Below are positions 1 to 7,700 of a stretch of DNA of 10,464 nt, piece by piece. Position 1 is the first letter of the stretch. The number at the start of each line of letters is the position of its first letter. The notes beneath the pieces were generated by a model. That model was not told the DNA's origin. It ran no database searches and worked only from the letters and a program-made list of their open reading frames with translations. Both the position numbers and the translations under genes were made by a program. The stretch is from Chloroflexota bacterium (lineage in GTDB: Bacteria; Chloroflexota; Limnocylindria; QHBO01), in NCBI GenBank assembly GCA_005879775.1, contig VBJX01000063.1, positions 1 through 10,464 on the forward strand, given 5' to 3'.

Positions 1-145
1 GGAGCCGATCACCGTCGGCGGCCAGGTGGTTGCGCTTCTCGAGCATGGTCGCGCCCGGCACGTCGTGCACGCCGCCGACCACCACCCGCCCGGGCTCGCC
101 TCCGGCGTGCGCATCGACCACGCTGATGACCGGATCGAGCCGCAT
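1..145 (-). CDS. Proline racemase / trans-3-hydroxy-L-proline dehydratase family protein, N-terminal fragment
   Basis: Reading the minus strand from ATG at 145-143 gives 48 codons that run off the left edge. The translation contains VVDAHAGGEPGRVVVGG at about residues 9-25 and PGATMLEKRNHL at 30-41. This is the start of the proline racemase family, which typically reads V-D-x-H-x-x-G-E-P-x-R then G-x-T-M-x-E-K-R. Members racemise proline or 4-hydroxyproline, or dehydrate trans-3-hydroxy-L-proline, in the cytoplasm. The catalytic Cys/Cys or Cys/Thr pair lies further downstream and is outside the window, so racemase and dehydratase cannot be told apart. An in-frame ATG at 175-173 would add ten residues; family proteins normally begin a few residues before VDxH, which favours 145. 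The gene diverges from the methyltransferase. Family membership is confident from the motifs; exact activity is open. Confidence 0.85.
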   Translation of the reverse strand, partial: MRLDPVISVVDAHAGGEPGRVVVGGVHDVPGATMLEKRNHLAADGDRL

Positions 146-198
146 TCCGGCATGGTGCCACGGCTGCGCTAGCATCGGTCCCTGCACCCCGAGGTCGA
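146..198. promoter_or_regulatory. Short divergent intergenic region between racemase-family gene and biosynthetic unit
   Basis: Fifty-three bases separate the two divergent starts (only 23 if the racemase-family gene begins at 175). Layout alone implies that promoters for both directions are here or reach into the 5' coding ends. I see no convincing -35/-10 pair; TAGCAT at 170-175 is a weak -10-like match without a partner. GCTAGC at 168-173 is a six-base palindrome, too short to call an operator. Confidence 0.3.
191..194 (+). promoter_or_regulatory. Ribosome binding site of the methyltransferase
   Basis: GAGG lies four bases before the ATG at 199 and supports that start for the first gene of the plus-strand unit. 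Confidence 0.5.
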
Positions 199-879
199 AT
201 GGACCTGCTGCGCACCCGATCGCTCGACCATGAGCTGCTCGACGCCGAGCGGCTCGATCCGGATGAGCTGGCGCTCAACCTGCGCGAGATGGCGTTCCTC
301 AACCGACTGCCCGGCGGCCTCGCCGACAGCGTGCGAGCCGTCGAGGGCCTGATCGCCGATGAGCCCGATGCAAGGGTGCTGGACGTCGGGACCGGGTCAG
401 GCGACTTCGTGCGTCGCCTGTGCCAGCGGCGCGAGGTGAGGGCCATTGCGTCGGACGTGCGGACGGAGGTGCTCGCCATCGCCGCCCGTAACCTGGCCGA
501 TATCAGCCATGTGAGCCTTCTGCAGGCCGATGCCCGTGCCCTGCCCCTCGGTGACGGCGAGGTCGACGTGGTCCACGCCTCCCTCCTTCTGCACCACCTC
601 GATCCGCGGGAGGCGGTCGGCGCGCTGCGCGAGATGCGGCGCGTCGCGAGGCGAGGCGTGGTCATCAACGACCTGCGACGCGGCCCCGTGCCGTTCGCGC
701 TGACCGCGCTGGCGGTCATGGTCCTGAGCCGCGGCAGCTGGACGCACCACGACGGCATCCTCTCGGCGCGCCGGGCCTACACCCTGGACGAGCTCGATCA
801 CCTGGCGGACGAGGCGGGCCTCGCCCTGACCGCGCGAAGCAGCCGAATCTGGCCACGGGTCACGAGCAGCTACCGATGA
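199..879 (+). CDS. Class I SAM-dependent methyltransferase (UbiE-like, biosynthetic cluster type)
   Basis: A 226-residue cytoplasmic protein. Motif I of the SAM-binding Rossmann fold is VLDVGTGSG at residues 60-68, an acidic residue follows in ASDVR (D86), QADARALPL sits at 109-117, and VVHASLLLHHLDP at 124-136 is the usual motif after strand 4. The part after residue 155 (INDLRRGPVPFAL, then HHDGILSARRAYTLDEL) resembles the methyltransferases found beside polyketide synthase and FAD oxidoreductase genes, where they act on O or C atoms of the product; that comparison is from memory and the substrate here is unknown. ATG at 199 has GAGG four bases upstream. Its TGA (877-879) overlaps the ATG of the FAD oxidoreductase as ATGA, so the two are translationally coupled. 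Fold assignment is firm; the role follows from the neighbours. Confidence 0.85.
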   Translation: MDLLRTRSLDHELLDAERLDPDELALNLREMAFLNRLPGGLADSVRAVEGLIADEPDARVLDVGTGSGDFVRRLCQRREVRAIASDVRTEVLAIAARNLADISHVSLLQADARALPLGDGEVDVVHASLLLHHLDPREAVGALREMRRVARRGVVINDLRRGPVPFALTALAVMVLSRGSWTHHDGILSARRAYTLDELDHLADEAGLALTARSSRIWPRVTSSYR

Positions 880-2063
880 GCAGCGGCCGGCTCGAGTGCG
901 AGGTCCTGGTGGTCGGCGCCGGCCCGGCGGGATCGGCGGTGGCGGCCGCCCTCGCCGCCCAGGGCCGGAAGGTGCTCGTGGTCGAAGCGCGACAGCACCC
1001 ACGGCCAAAGGCGTGCGCGGAGTACGCCAGCCCCCGCATCGTGGAGGAGCTCCGCCACCTTCGAGTGCCGGACGCTGAATGGCTGGCCAACGCGCGCCCG
1101 TTGGCCGGGATGCGGGTCATCCGGGGAGCCGACGCGGTCCAGATCGGCTACCAGGACGCCAATGGCACGCGGACTGCCTGGGGCCTGGATCGGCGCACCT
1201 TCGACGCCGCGCTGGCTGCGCACGCGGTCGCCGCCGGCGCGCAGCTCCGTGAACGATCGACCCTCGAGGGCCTCTTCTGGCGCGATGGCCGGGTCATTGG
1301 CGCGCACCTGCGCACCCCGGAAGGTCCGACGGACGTCGCCTGCCAGGTTCTGATCGGCGCCGATGGAGCCCGATCGCGCGTCGCCCAGCTGCTCGGCGTC
1401 GAGCGACCCGTTCGTGTTCCCCGGCGGCTCGGGCTGGTGGCCCATTACGAGGGGATCGCGGAGCTGACCGATCACGGTGAGATGCACGTGGGGCCCGGCT
1501 GGTATGTCGGTCTGGCGCCGCTGCCGGGTGGCAGCCTCAACGTCGGGATGGCCGTGCCGCTGGACGGAGCCTCGCGCCAGCCGGCGGCGGAGCGATTCGA
1601 GGCAGCCATCGCGGGTATCCCTGCGGTTGCGGCCCGGCTCGCCGGAAAGCGGCGGCTGACACCGATTCGCGGCGCCTCGCCGATCGGTCACCGCGTGTCA
1701 CGCGCTGCGGGACCGGGCTGGATGCTGATCGGCGATGCAGCCGGATTCATCGATCCATTTACCGGCGAGGGGATCTACCGCGCGCTGCGCTCAGCAAGGG
1801 CCGCCGCCGAGGCTCTGGCCGACGGGGATGATGGCGCTGCAGAGCGGTATCTGGCGGCGCGACGTGGTGCCTTTGCTGCCAAGGACGCGTTGACCTGGCT
1901 GGTGCAGGGCATGCTGGCCGCACCTCCACTCATGGGCTACACCCTGCGACGCCTGGCAGAACGCCCCTCGGTGGCCGCGCGGCTGGGGTCGGCGCTCGGC
2001 GACTGCCGTCCCGCCAGCGACGCCCTCTCCCCGCTCTTCCTGGCGCGGGTGCTGAGGCCATGA
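876..2063 (+). CDS. FAD-dependent oxidoreductase of the geranylgeranyl reductase / PHBH-fold family
   Basis: A 395-residue flavoprotein. The N-terminal dinucleotide motif is VVGAGPAGS at about residues 12-20. PRPKACAEYASPRI at about 42-55 fits the Cys-containing segment of geranylgeranyl reductase relatives. GADGARSR at 161-168 is the DG motif, and GDAAGFIDPFTGEGI at 286-300 is the FAD-ribityl GD motif followed by the helix characteristic of the family. Members either reduce isoprenoid double bonds or hydroxylate/oxidise aromatic or polyketide intermediates using NAD(P)H. Beside a ketosynthase, an SRPBCC protein and a methyltransferase, tailoring of a polyketide-like or quinone-like product is the likeliest role (inference). 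No transmembrane segment is obvious. The start overlaps the previous stop (ATGA at 876-879) and the stop overlaps the next start (ATGA at 2060-2063). Hydroxylase and reductase cannot be separated from sequence reading alone. Confidence 0.87.
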   Translation: MSSGRLECEVLVVGAGPAGSAVAAALAAQGRKVLVVEARQHPRPKACAEYASPRIVEELRHLRVPDAEWLANARPLAGMRVIRGADAVQIGYQDANGTRTAWGLDRRTFDAALAAHAVAAGAQLRERSTLEGLFWRDGRVIGAHLRTPEGPTDVACQVLIGADGARSRVAQLLGVERPVRVPRRLGLVAHYEGIAELTDHGEMHVGPGWYVGLAPLPGGSLNVGMAVPLDGASRQPAAERFEAAIAGIPAVAARLAGKRRLTPIRGASPIGHRVSRAAGPGWMLIGDAAGFIDPFTGEGIYRALRSARAAAEALADGDDGAAERYLAARRGAFAAKDALTWLVQGMLAAPPLMGYTLRRLAERPSVAARLGSALGDCRPASDALSPLFLARVLRP

Positions 2064-2503
2064 GAAGCCGGCTCGAGCTGCGGATCGATGCCCCGCTGGA
2101 GCGGATCTACTCGCTGGCCAGCGATGTCGAGCGCTGGCCAGAACGACTGCCGCACTACCGATACGTTCGGCGGTTGCCGAGCTCCAACGGCGAGCGCCGC
2201 TTCGCGATGGGTGCTCGTCGCGGCTGGATCCCTGTCCGCTGGGAGACGAGCCAGCGACTGCTGCCGGAGGAGCGCCGGATCGAGTTCACGCACACCGGCG
2301 GCGTGACCCGCGGCATGCAGGTCGCCTGGCGCTTCGAGCCGAGCGGGAACGGCTGGGCGGTGAGCATCGAACACCGCCTCGAGCTGGGCTGGCCGCTGTT
2401 CGGGGCCTTTGCAGCCGAGCGGCTCGTCGGCCCGCAGTTCATCGAGGCGATCGCCCGGCGAACGCTGCGGCGCGTGAAGGCGCTGGCGGAGTCCGGCTCG
2501 TGA
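2060..2503 (+). CDS. SRPBCC (START-like) family protein, possible aromatase/cyclase
   Basis: A 147-residue protein that begins like polyketide cyclase/dehydrase and COQ10-type SRPBCC domains: MRSRLELRIDAPLERIYSLA at residues 1-20, followed by DVERWPERLPHYRYVR (about 22-37). A run of beta-strand-like segments follows, with the long C-terminal helix (PQFIEAIARRTLRRVKALAE) closing the helix-grip pocket. The fold binds hydrophobic ligands. In polyketide clusters such proteins steer ring closure and aromatisation; elsewhere they carry quinones or lipids. The position between a FAD oxidoreductase and a ketosynthase favours the first reading, as inference. ATG at 2060 overlaps the upstream TGA, and the terminal TGA overlaps the next GTG (GTGA at 2500-2503). 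The fold is well supported; cyclase activity is only suggested. Confidence 0.78.
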   Translation: MRSRLELRIDAPLERIYSLASDVERWPERLPHYRYVRRLPSSNGERRFAMGARRGWIPVRWETSQRLLPEERRIEFTHTGGVTRGMQVAWRFEPSGNGWAVSIEHRLELGWPLFGAFAAERLVGPQFIEAIARRTLRRVKALAESGS

Positions 2504-3726
2504 GACGGGTGGCGGTGACCGGGATCGGGGCCGTGACGCCCATCGGGCTGGGAGCAGATGGGCTGTGGGCGGGGGTCCTGGCCAACCGCTCGGCGGTGCG
2601 CGCGGTCGATCGCTTCGATGCCTCGCCCTTCCCGTCGCGGATCGCGGCCCAGATCGACGATTTCCGACCTCTGGACCACCTGGACGTCAAGCGTGCGCGG
2701 CGCCTGGACCGCTTCAGCCAGATCACCGTGGCCGCCGCACGGATGGCGATCGAGCAGTCATGCCTGTCCGAGGCCGATCACGGCGATGGGCGAACCGGCG
2801 TGTGGATCGGGTCAGCCCTGGGCGGGGTCGCCTTCGGCGAGGAGCAGCATGCCGCCTACGTCGAACGTGGAGTGCGCGCGGTGTCGCCGACTCTGGCCAC
2901 TGCGGTCTTCGGCGGGGCAGGGGCGAGCAACGTGGCCATCGACCTGGGGATCCGCGGCCCGGCGGTGGGCAACGCGAACTCGTGTGCGTCGGGGGCGATG
3001 GCCATCGGGCAGGCCTTCCACGCCATACGAGCGGGGATCGTGGACGTGGCACTGGCCGGGGGAGCGGAGGCGCCACTGGCGCCGCTCACCTTCGGCGCGT
3101 TCGCCATGATCCGCGTCCTCTCCCAACGCAACGATGACCCGGCCACTGCCTCGCGTCCGTTCGACGCCGATCGCGACGGGTTCGTGATGAGCGAGGCATC
3201 GGCGGTCCTCGTGCTGGAGGCGTGGGAGTCGGCTGAGCGCCGCGGTGCGACGATCCTGGGCGAAGTGGGCGGCTTCGGCGCCTCCACCGATGCCTACCAC
3301 CTGACCGCCCCCCTTCCCTCGGGTGAGGCGGCTGCCGCGGCGGTCACCACCGCCCTGGCCGATGCGGGCATGGCGGCGGCGGAGATCGGCTACGTCAACG
3401 CGCACGCTTCCAGCACCCAGCTCAACGAGCTGGCCGAGGCAAAGGCTCTGCGCCTGGCACTCGGGGAGCACGGGCGGGGAGTGCCCGTCTCCGGGACCAA
3501 GGGCCTCTACGGGCACCCGCTCGGCGCCAGCGGGGCGATCGAAGCGGCCATCACCGTCATGGCCCTGCGGAACGGCCTGCTGCCCGGCACCTGCAACCTC
3601 GTCACCCTCGACGAGCGGTGCGAGCTGAACGTGCTTCGGGAGCCGATGCAGGCGCGGCCAAGCGCAGCGCTTTCGACCTCCTTCGGCTTCGGCGGGATGA
3701 ACGCTGCCCTCGTCTTCCGCGCGTAG
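2500..3726 (+). CDS. Beta-ketoacyl-ACP synthase, FabF type (KAS II family)
   Basis: A 408-residue ketosynthase, close to the E. coli FabF length of about 412. All catalytic residues are visible: nucleophile C162 in NANSCASGAMAIG, H302 in NAHASST, K334 and H339 in SGTKGLYGHPLGASGA. These lie one residue from the classical FabF numbering (C163, H303, K335, H340). The C-terminal GFGGMNAAL loop is also present. With Cys at position 162 it is a condensing enzyme and not a chain-length factor. It would extend an acyl chain with malonyl-ACP. As the fourth gene of an overlapping unit with a methyltransferase, flavoprotein and SRPBCC protein, it more likely serves secondary metabolism than bulk fatty acid synthesis (inference). 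GTG at 2500 overlaps the SRPBCC stop; GGAG at 2488-2491 is a well placed ribosome binding site. No acyl carrier protein gene is adjacent. Confidence 0.93.
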   Translation: MRRVAVTGIGAVTPIGLGADGLWAGVLANRSAVRAVDRFDASPFPSRIAAQIDDFRPLDHLDVKRARRLDRFSQITVAAARMAIEQSCLSEADHGDGRTGVWIGSALGGVAFGEEQHAAYVERGVRAVSPTLATAVFGGAGASNVAIDLGIRGPAVGNANSCASGAMAIGQAFHAIRAGIVDVALAGGAEAPLAPLTFGAFAMIRVLSQRNDDPATASRPFDADRDGFVMSEASAVLVLEAWESAERRGATILGEVGGFGASTDAYHLTAPLPSGEAAAAAVTTALADAGMAAAEIGYVNAHASSTQLNELAEAKALRLALGEHGRGVPVSGTKGLYGHPLGASGAIEAAITVMALRNGLLPGTCNLVTLDERCELNVLREPMQARPSAALSTSFGFGGMNAALVFRA

Positions 3727-3728
3727 GA
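3725..3728 (+). promoter_or_regulatory. Ribosome binding site of the XdhC-family gene
   Basis: AGGA overlaps the ketosynthase stop codon (TAG 3724-3726) and sits seven bases before GTG 3736, which supports that GTG as the start. Confidence 0.5.
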
Positions 3729-3735
3729 TCGGGTC

Positions 3736-4747
3736 GTGTCCGAGCTGAGCGACATCCTGGACGCGATCGACGAACTCGCCGCCAGGGGCGAGCCGATGGC
3801 TCTGGTCACCATCGTCGCCACTCGCGGCTCCACCTACCGGCAGGCGGGTGCCCGGATGCTGGTCCCGGCGACCCGCGAGCCGATCGGCAACATCAGCGGC
3901 GGCTGCCTCGAGGATGACGTGGCCCGCATCGGGCGCGAGGTGATCCACTCCGGCCTGCCTCGCACGGTCGAGTTCGATATGACCGCCGATGACGACGCGG
4001 TGTGGGGCTATGGCCTCGGGTGCAACGGGTCGATCGATCTCTTCATGGAGCCGACCAGCGGCGCAACTCAGACAGCTGCGGCCATTCGGGCGGCTTGGAG
4101 GGGCGATGCGTCGGTGATTGCGGATCGGGACCCAGTGGCGAGCGTCCGCGGAGGAGGCGGAAGCGACGCTCCGCGGGGGAATGCCACGCCTCGTGGAACG
4201 CGAAGGGGAGCGAGTATTTCTCGAGCCCTTCGGGCCTCCGCTCCACCTCATTGTCTGCTCGGCCGGCCACGATGCGATTCCGCTCGTTCGCCAGGCCGCC
4301 GAGCTCGGATGGCGCGTGGCGGTCGGCGACGTGCGGCGTGCCCTGCTGACCCGGGAGCGCTTTCCCGCCGCGAGCGACTTCTGTGACGCCGATCCCGAGC
4401 AGGCAGCGGCCGCACTGGGCACCGATGCTCGAACCGCCGTGGTGGTGATGAGCCACAACTACCTGCGCGACATCGGCTACCTGAGGTCTTTCCTCGGAGC
4501 AGATCGGCCGCCCGCGTATCTCGGGGTGCTTGGTCCGCGAGGCAGGACGGAGCAGATGCTCGACGAGATCGGCCAGCCCGATGCGATGGCACGGCTGCAC
4601 GCCCCGGCTGGCCTGGACATCGGCGCCGAAGGGCCGGAGGAGGTCGCGCGCGCCATCGTGGCGGAGATCCTGGCGGTTACCCGTGGCCGGGGCGGCGCCC
4701 CGCTGCGCGATCGGCGCGGTCCGATCCATGCCGATCGCCAGCACTGA
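3736..4747 (+). pseudogene. XdhC/CoxI-family molybdenum cofactor insertion protein, frameshifted
   Basis: The gene is split across two frames. From GTG 3736 the N-terminal domain reads GSTYRQAGARM (residues 31-41), GNISGGCLEDD (51-61, with C57) and GYGLGCNGSIDLF (91-103, with C96), the XdhC_CoxI signature. Near residue 125-135 homology stops in this frame and resumes one frame over (open from 4118): FLEPFGPPLHLIV, SAGHDAIPLV, a Rossmann strand-helix, SHNYLRDIGYLRSFL, YLGVLGPRGRTEQML, then HAPAGLDIGAEGPEEVARAI, the XdhC C-terminal domain. The frame-2 TGA at 4115-4117 puts the break at about 4118-4150. The span is 1012 bases, 337 codons plus one. XdhC proteins bind molybdenum cofactor, promote its sulfuration and load xanthine-dehydrogenase-type enzymes. 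The linker between domains looks short, so a deletion of 3n+2 bases is as possible as a one-base insertion. Sequencing or assembly error cannot be excluded. No molybdoenzyme is adjacent. Confidence 0.85.
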
Positions 4748-4767
4748 GGATCAGCCGGGCCGTCTTC

Positions 4768-4781
4768 GGCGGGTCGCCGCC
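4768..4781. terminator. Possible weak terminator hairpin between convergent units
   Basis: In the 38-base gap between the convergent XdhC and cyclase genes, GGCGG/CCGCC forms a perfect five-base-pair stem with a four-base loop. A second, overlapping GCCG/CGGC hairpin lies at 4759-4770. Neither is followed by a T-run in either direction, so a standard intrinsic terminator is not shown; position is the main argument. Confidence 0.22.
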
Positions 4782-4785
4782 CCCG

Positions 4786-7700
4786 CTAGCCAGCCCGTAG
4801 GCCCACTGACTCGTTGAGGCGCCGCAGGAACCCGGGTGCGCCAAGCCTGGTGAAGATGGTGCGCGCCTCATCGGCGGCGGCCATCACGTCAGGGCTCTCG
4901 CCGCCAACGAATCGCACGAAGTCGAGCTCGCAGAGGGCCAGGTCGAACCACGCTTCCATGTCCCGCCACTGGCGCATCGCGTCCCGGTAGGCCACGGTGG
5001 CGTCCTCGGTTTGGGCCGCCGCGGCCGCGACTCCCCCATCGATGCCGCTCAGATGGGCATTGATCGCACGCCCGTGGCTGCCCTGTGAGCGGAGACGCGC
5101 GGCCGCGTCGCCGGCCTGCTCCGGGATGCCACCCCACAGCGCGGCGCGCGCAGCAACTGGCAGGTCGGTGAGCGCGATCCCCGGGTTGGCTGCGACACCG
5201 GCCAATGCCTCCCGATGGGCATCCTCGAATCGTCCCTCGGCCAGGGCGATCCAGCCCTTGACCGAGTGCAGCTGGGCGATCACCGCCGGCTCCGGCGAGG
5301 ACTGCCCGAAGGTCTCCGACCGCGCCAGGCCCGCGTCGTACGGCCGGCCGCGCAGCGCCTCCGACACGCAGTGATACGAGTCGGCCACGAAACGGTCCGA
5401 CGGCGCAAGGTCCACCGCGAGCAGCTCTGCGAGGATCGATTCCGCGCTCTCCCACTCGCCGATGTGCAGCGCCGCTTCGGCCGCATTGGCGCCCATGGTG
5501 GCCATCATCTCGACGGTGCCAGCTCGCTTGGCGTCCTCGAAGCCCTCCGCGCCGATACGCCAGCCGTGTTTAGGGTCTTCCACCGTGAGGATGCTGCTGA
5601 GGTTGATTCGAGCTCGGAGGACGGCATTCGGCAATGAGTACGAGGTGCTCATTTCCAGGACGCCGCGCAGGCCCGCCACCGACTCTCGGACTCGTCCGCC
5701 GAAGCCGAGCGCGGTCGCGCGCGTGTTGAGGATGTCGGCGATCTCGGGGACCATGTCCATCCGCTCGGCGAGCGGGAGCGCGCGATCGGCCCATTCCACA
5801 GAGGGGACATTGTCGCCGTGAAGCATGTATGCCCGCGAGAGGGCGCCCCAGACGGCGACGATGCTAGCGTCATCCTCTAGCCCTGCCAGATCGGGCAGCG
5901 CCTTGCTGATTTCCTCGATCGCCGCTGCGGGCTGGGCACCGGTGGCAAGCAGCCGCCCCAGCGCAGCGATCGCCAGGGCCTCGCTGGGCTTGTGCCCGGC
6001 TTCCCTGGCGGCGATCAGGGCACGGCGCAGGTAGGTCTCGGCGACGTCATACCTGCCCGCCATCCCGGCCGCCTCTCCGGTGCGTCGTAGCAGCTGTGAC
6101 TGGTGCTCGGCATCGGCTGTGACTTCGATGGCCAATTCCAGGAAGCGGACCGCCTGCTCGTGCGATCCGAGCGCTGAGGCGCGCACGGCGGCGCGCTGCA
6201 GAAGTTCGGCCGCGTGGGATCGGATCTGATCGGCATCCGCGTCGTCGGGAGCGCTGCGATAGGCGTCGAGATAGTGGGCGGCGGTGGCATCGATGATCTC
6301 GTCGTCCTGCAGCGACTCGAAATGCTCCCCGGCGGCGAGATGCACCACCTTGCGGTCGCGCTTCGTAAGGGTCCCGTAAGCCACGTCGCGCACCAGCGCC
6401 TGTACGAAGCCGTACTGGCCGCGCTCCGGGGAGCGGGGGTCCGTGTCGAGGGTCAGCAGCTCGCGGCGGACGAGCGCATGCAGGCGCGCCTCGAGATCGT
6501 CCCCCTGCCCCGTCACCGCCTGGAGCCCTGGCAGGGTGAAGGTCTGGCCAAGGACCGATGCGTACTGCAGGAGCGACCGGTCGGACGCGTCGAGCGCGTC
6601 CAGGCGCGCCGCGATCAGCGCGTGGAGCGTGGCCGGGACGGCGAGGGTGCTCAGGTCGCCGATCGGCCGATAGACGCCGTTCTCCAGCTCCAGGCGCCCG
6701 TCCTGGAGGAGCATCCGCACCGTCTCCACTGCATAGAGCGGGATTCCCTCGGCGCGGCCCACGATCTGGGCCACCGTCTGCTCGGGCAGGCCCGGGACCA
6801 GGCTGGCCAGGATCTCGCGGATCACCTCGTCGGGGAGCGGCTCCAGGGCCAGGCTGGTGAAGCTGCGCTGACCCGCTCCCCAGTTGGGGCGACGCTCCAG
6901 GAGCTCCGGCCGGGCCAGGGTGATGATGTAGATCGCCGAGCCGCGGCTCCACTCCAGCAGATGGTCGATGAAGTCGAGCTGCCCCTGGTCGGCCCAGTGC
7001 AGATCCTCGAAGACCATGACGAGCGTGTTCTCGCCGGCCACCCGCTCGAAGAAGGTGCGCCACGCGGCGAAGAGATCGTCGCGGCCGCCGGCCTCGCTGT
7101 CGGCCATGCCGAGGAGCTGCTCGAGGCGCGGTGCCATCCAGCGCCGCTCGGCCTCGTCGGGCACGTAGGTCTCCAGCGCCTGTGCCAGCTTGGCTCGGGT
7201 GGTGGACGCGTCATCAAGCTCCAGCAGCCCGACCCGGCTGCGAACCATCTCGGCCAGCGCCCAGAAGCTGATCCCCTCGCCGTAGGCCGGCGACCGCCCC
7301 TGGTGCCACAGGACCCGCATCTTGATGCCGTCGATGTACTTGAGGAACTCCCAGGCCAGCCGGCTCTTGCCGATCCCTGCCTGCCCGATGATCGAGACGA
7401 GGCGTGGCCGCCGCTCGCGCGGCGCGGCGTGGAAGAGGTCCTTGATGAGGCGCAGCTCCGAATCGCGGCCCATGAATGGGGCCTCCAGCTGCTCGCCACG
7501 GCCGACGCCGCCGCGCTGGGCGACGACCCGTACCGCGCGGTAGGCGGGCACCGGGCTGATCTTCCCCTTCAGCTCCTGCTCGCCGAGCGGTTCGAAGACG
7601 ATCGCGCTCTCGGCGCTATGGCGGGTCGACTCGCCGACGACCACGATCCCCGGAGGCGCCACCGACTGGAGTCGGGACGCGGTGTTGACCAGGTCGCCGG

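Noticed and set aside
2..172. Plus-strand open frame running from the left edge to TAG at 170-172, which could be the C-terminus of an upstream gene.
   Set aside because: The minus strand over the same bases encodes the well conserved start of a proline racemase-family protein; the plus frame has no recognisable motif.
2500..3726. The ketosynthase as a chain-length factor (KSbeta).
   Set aside because: CLFs lack the nucleophilic Cys; this protein has C162 and both histidines.
4118..4150. Programmed +1 frameshift joining the two XdhC frames.
   Set aside because: There is no stop codon in the upstream frame at the crossing point (it stays open to 4386) and no recognisable slippery heptamer or prfB-like signal; the XdhC family is not known for recoding.
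2812..4458. Long minus-strand open frame (548 codons) opposite the ketosynthase and XdhC genes.
   Set aside because: It covers strongly conserved plus-strand genes, spans the intergenic gap between them, and its translation is Arg/Ala/Gly-rich without a domain, as expected of antisense frames in GC-rich DNA.
4118..4747. The second XdhC half as an independent gene starting at TTG 4118.
   Set aside because: The first residues up to about 4145 do not resemble a domain start, no ribosome site was seen, and the preceding N-terminal domain is exactly the missing half, so one broken gene is simpler.
4759..4781. Overlapping GC hairpins as a strong bidirectional intrinsic terminator.
   Set aside because: Stems are only four to five base pairs and no T-run follows on either strand; kept only as a low-confidence feature.
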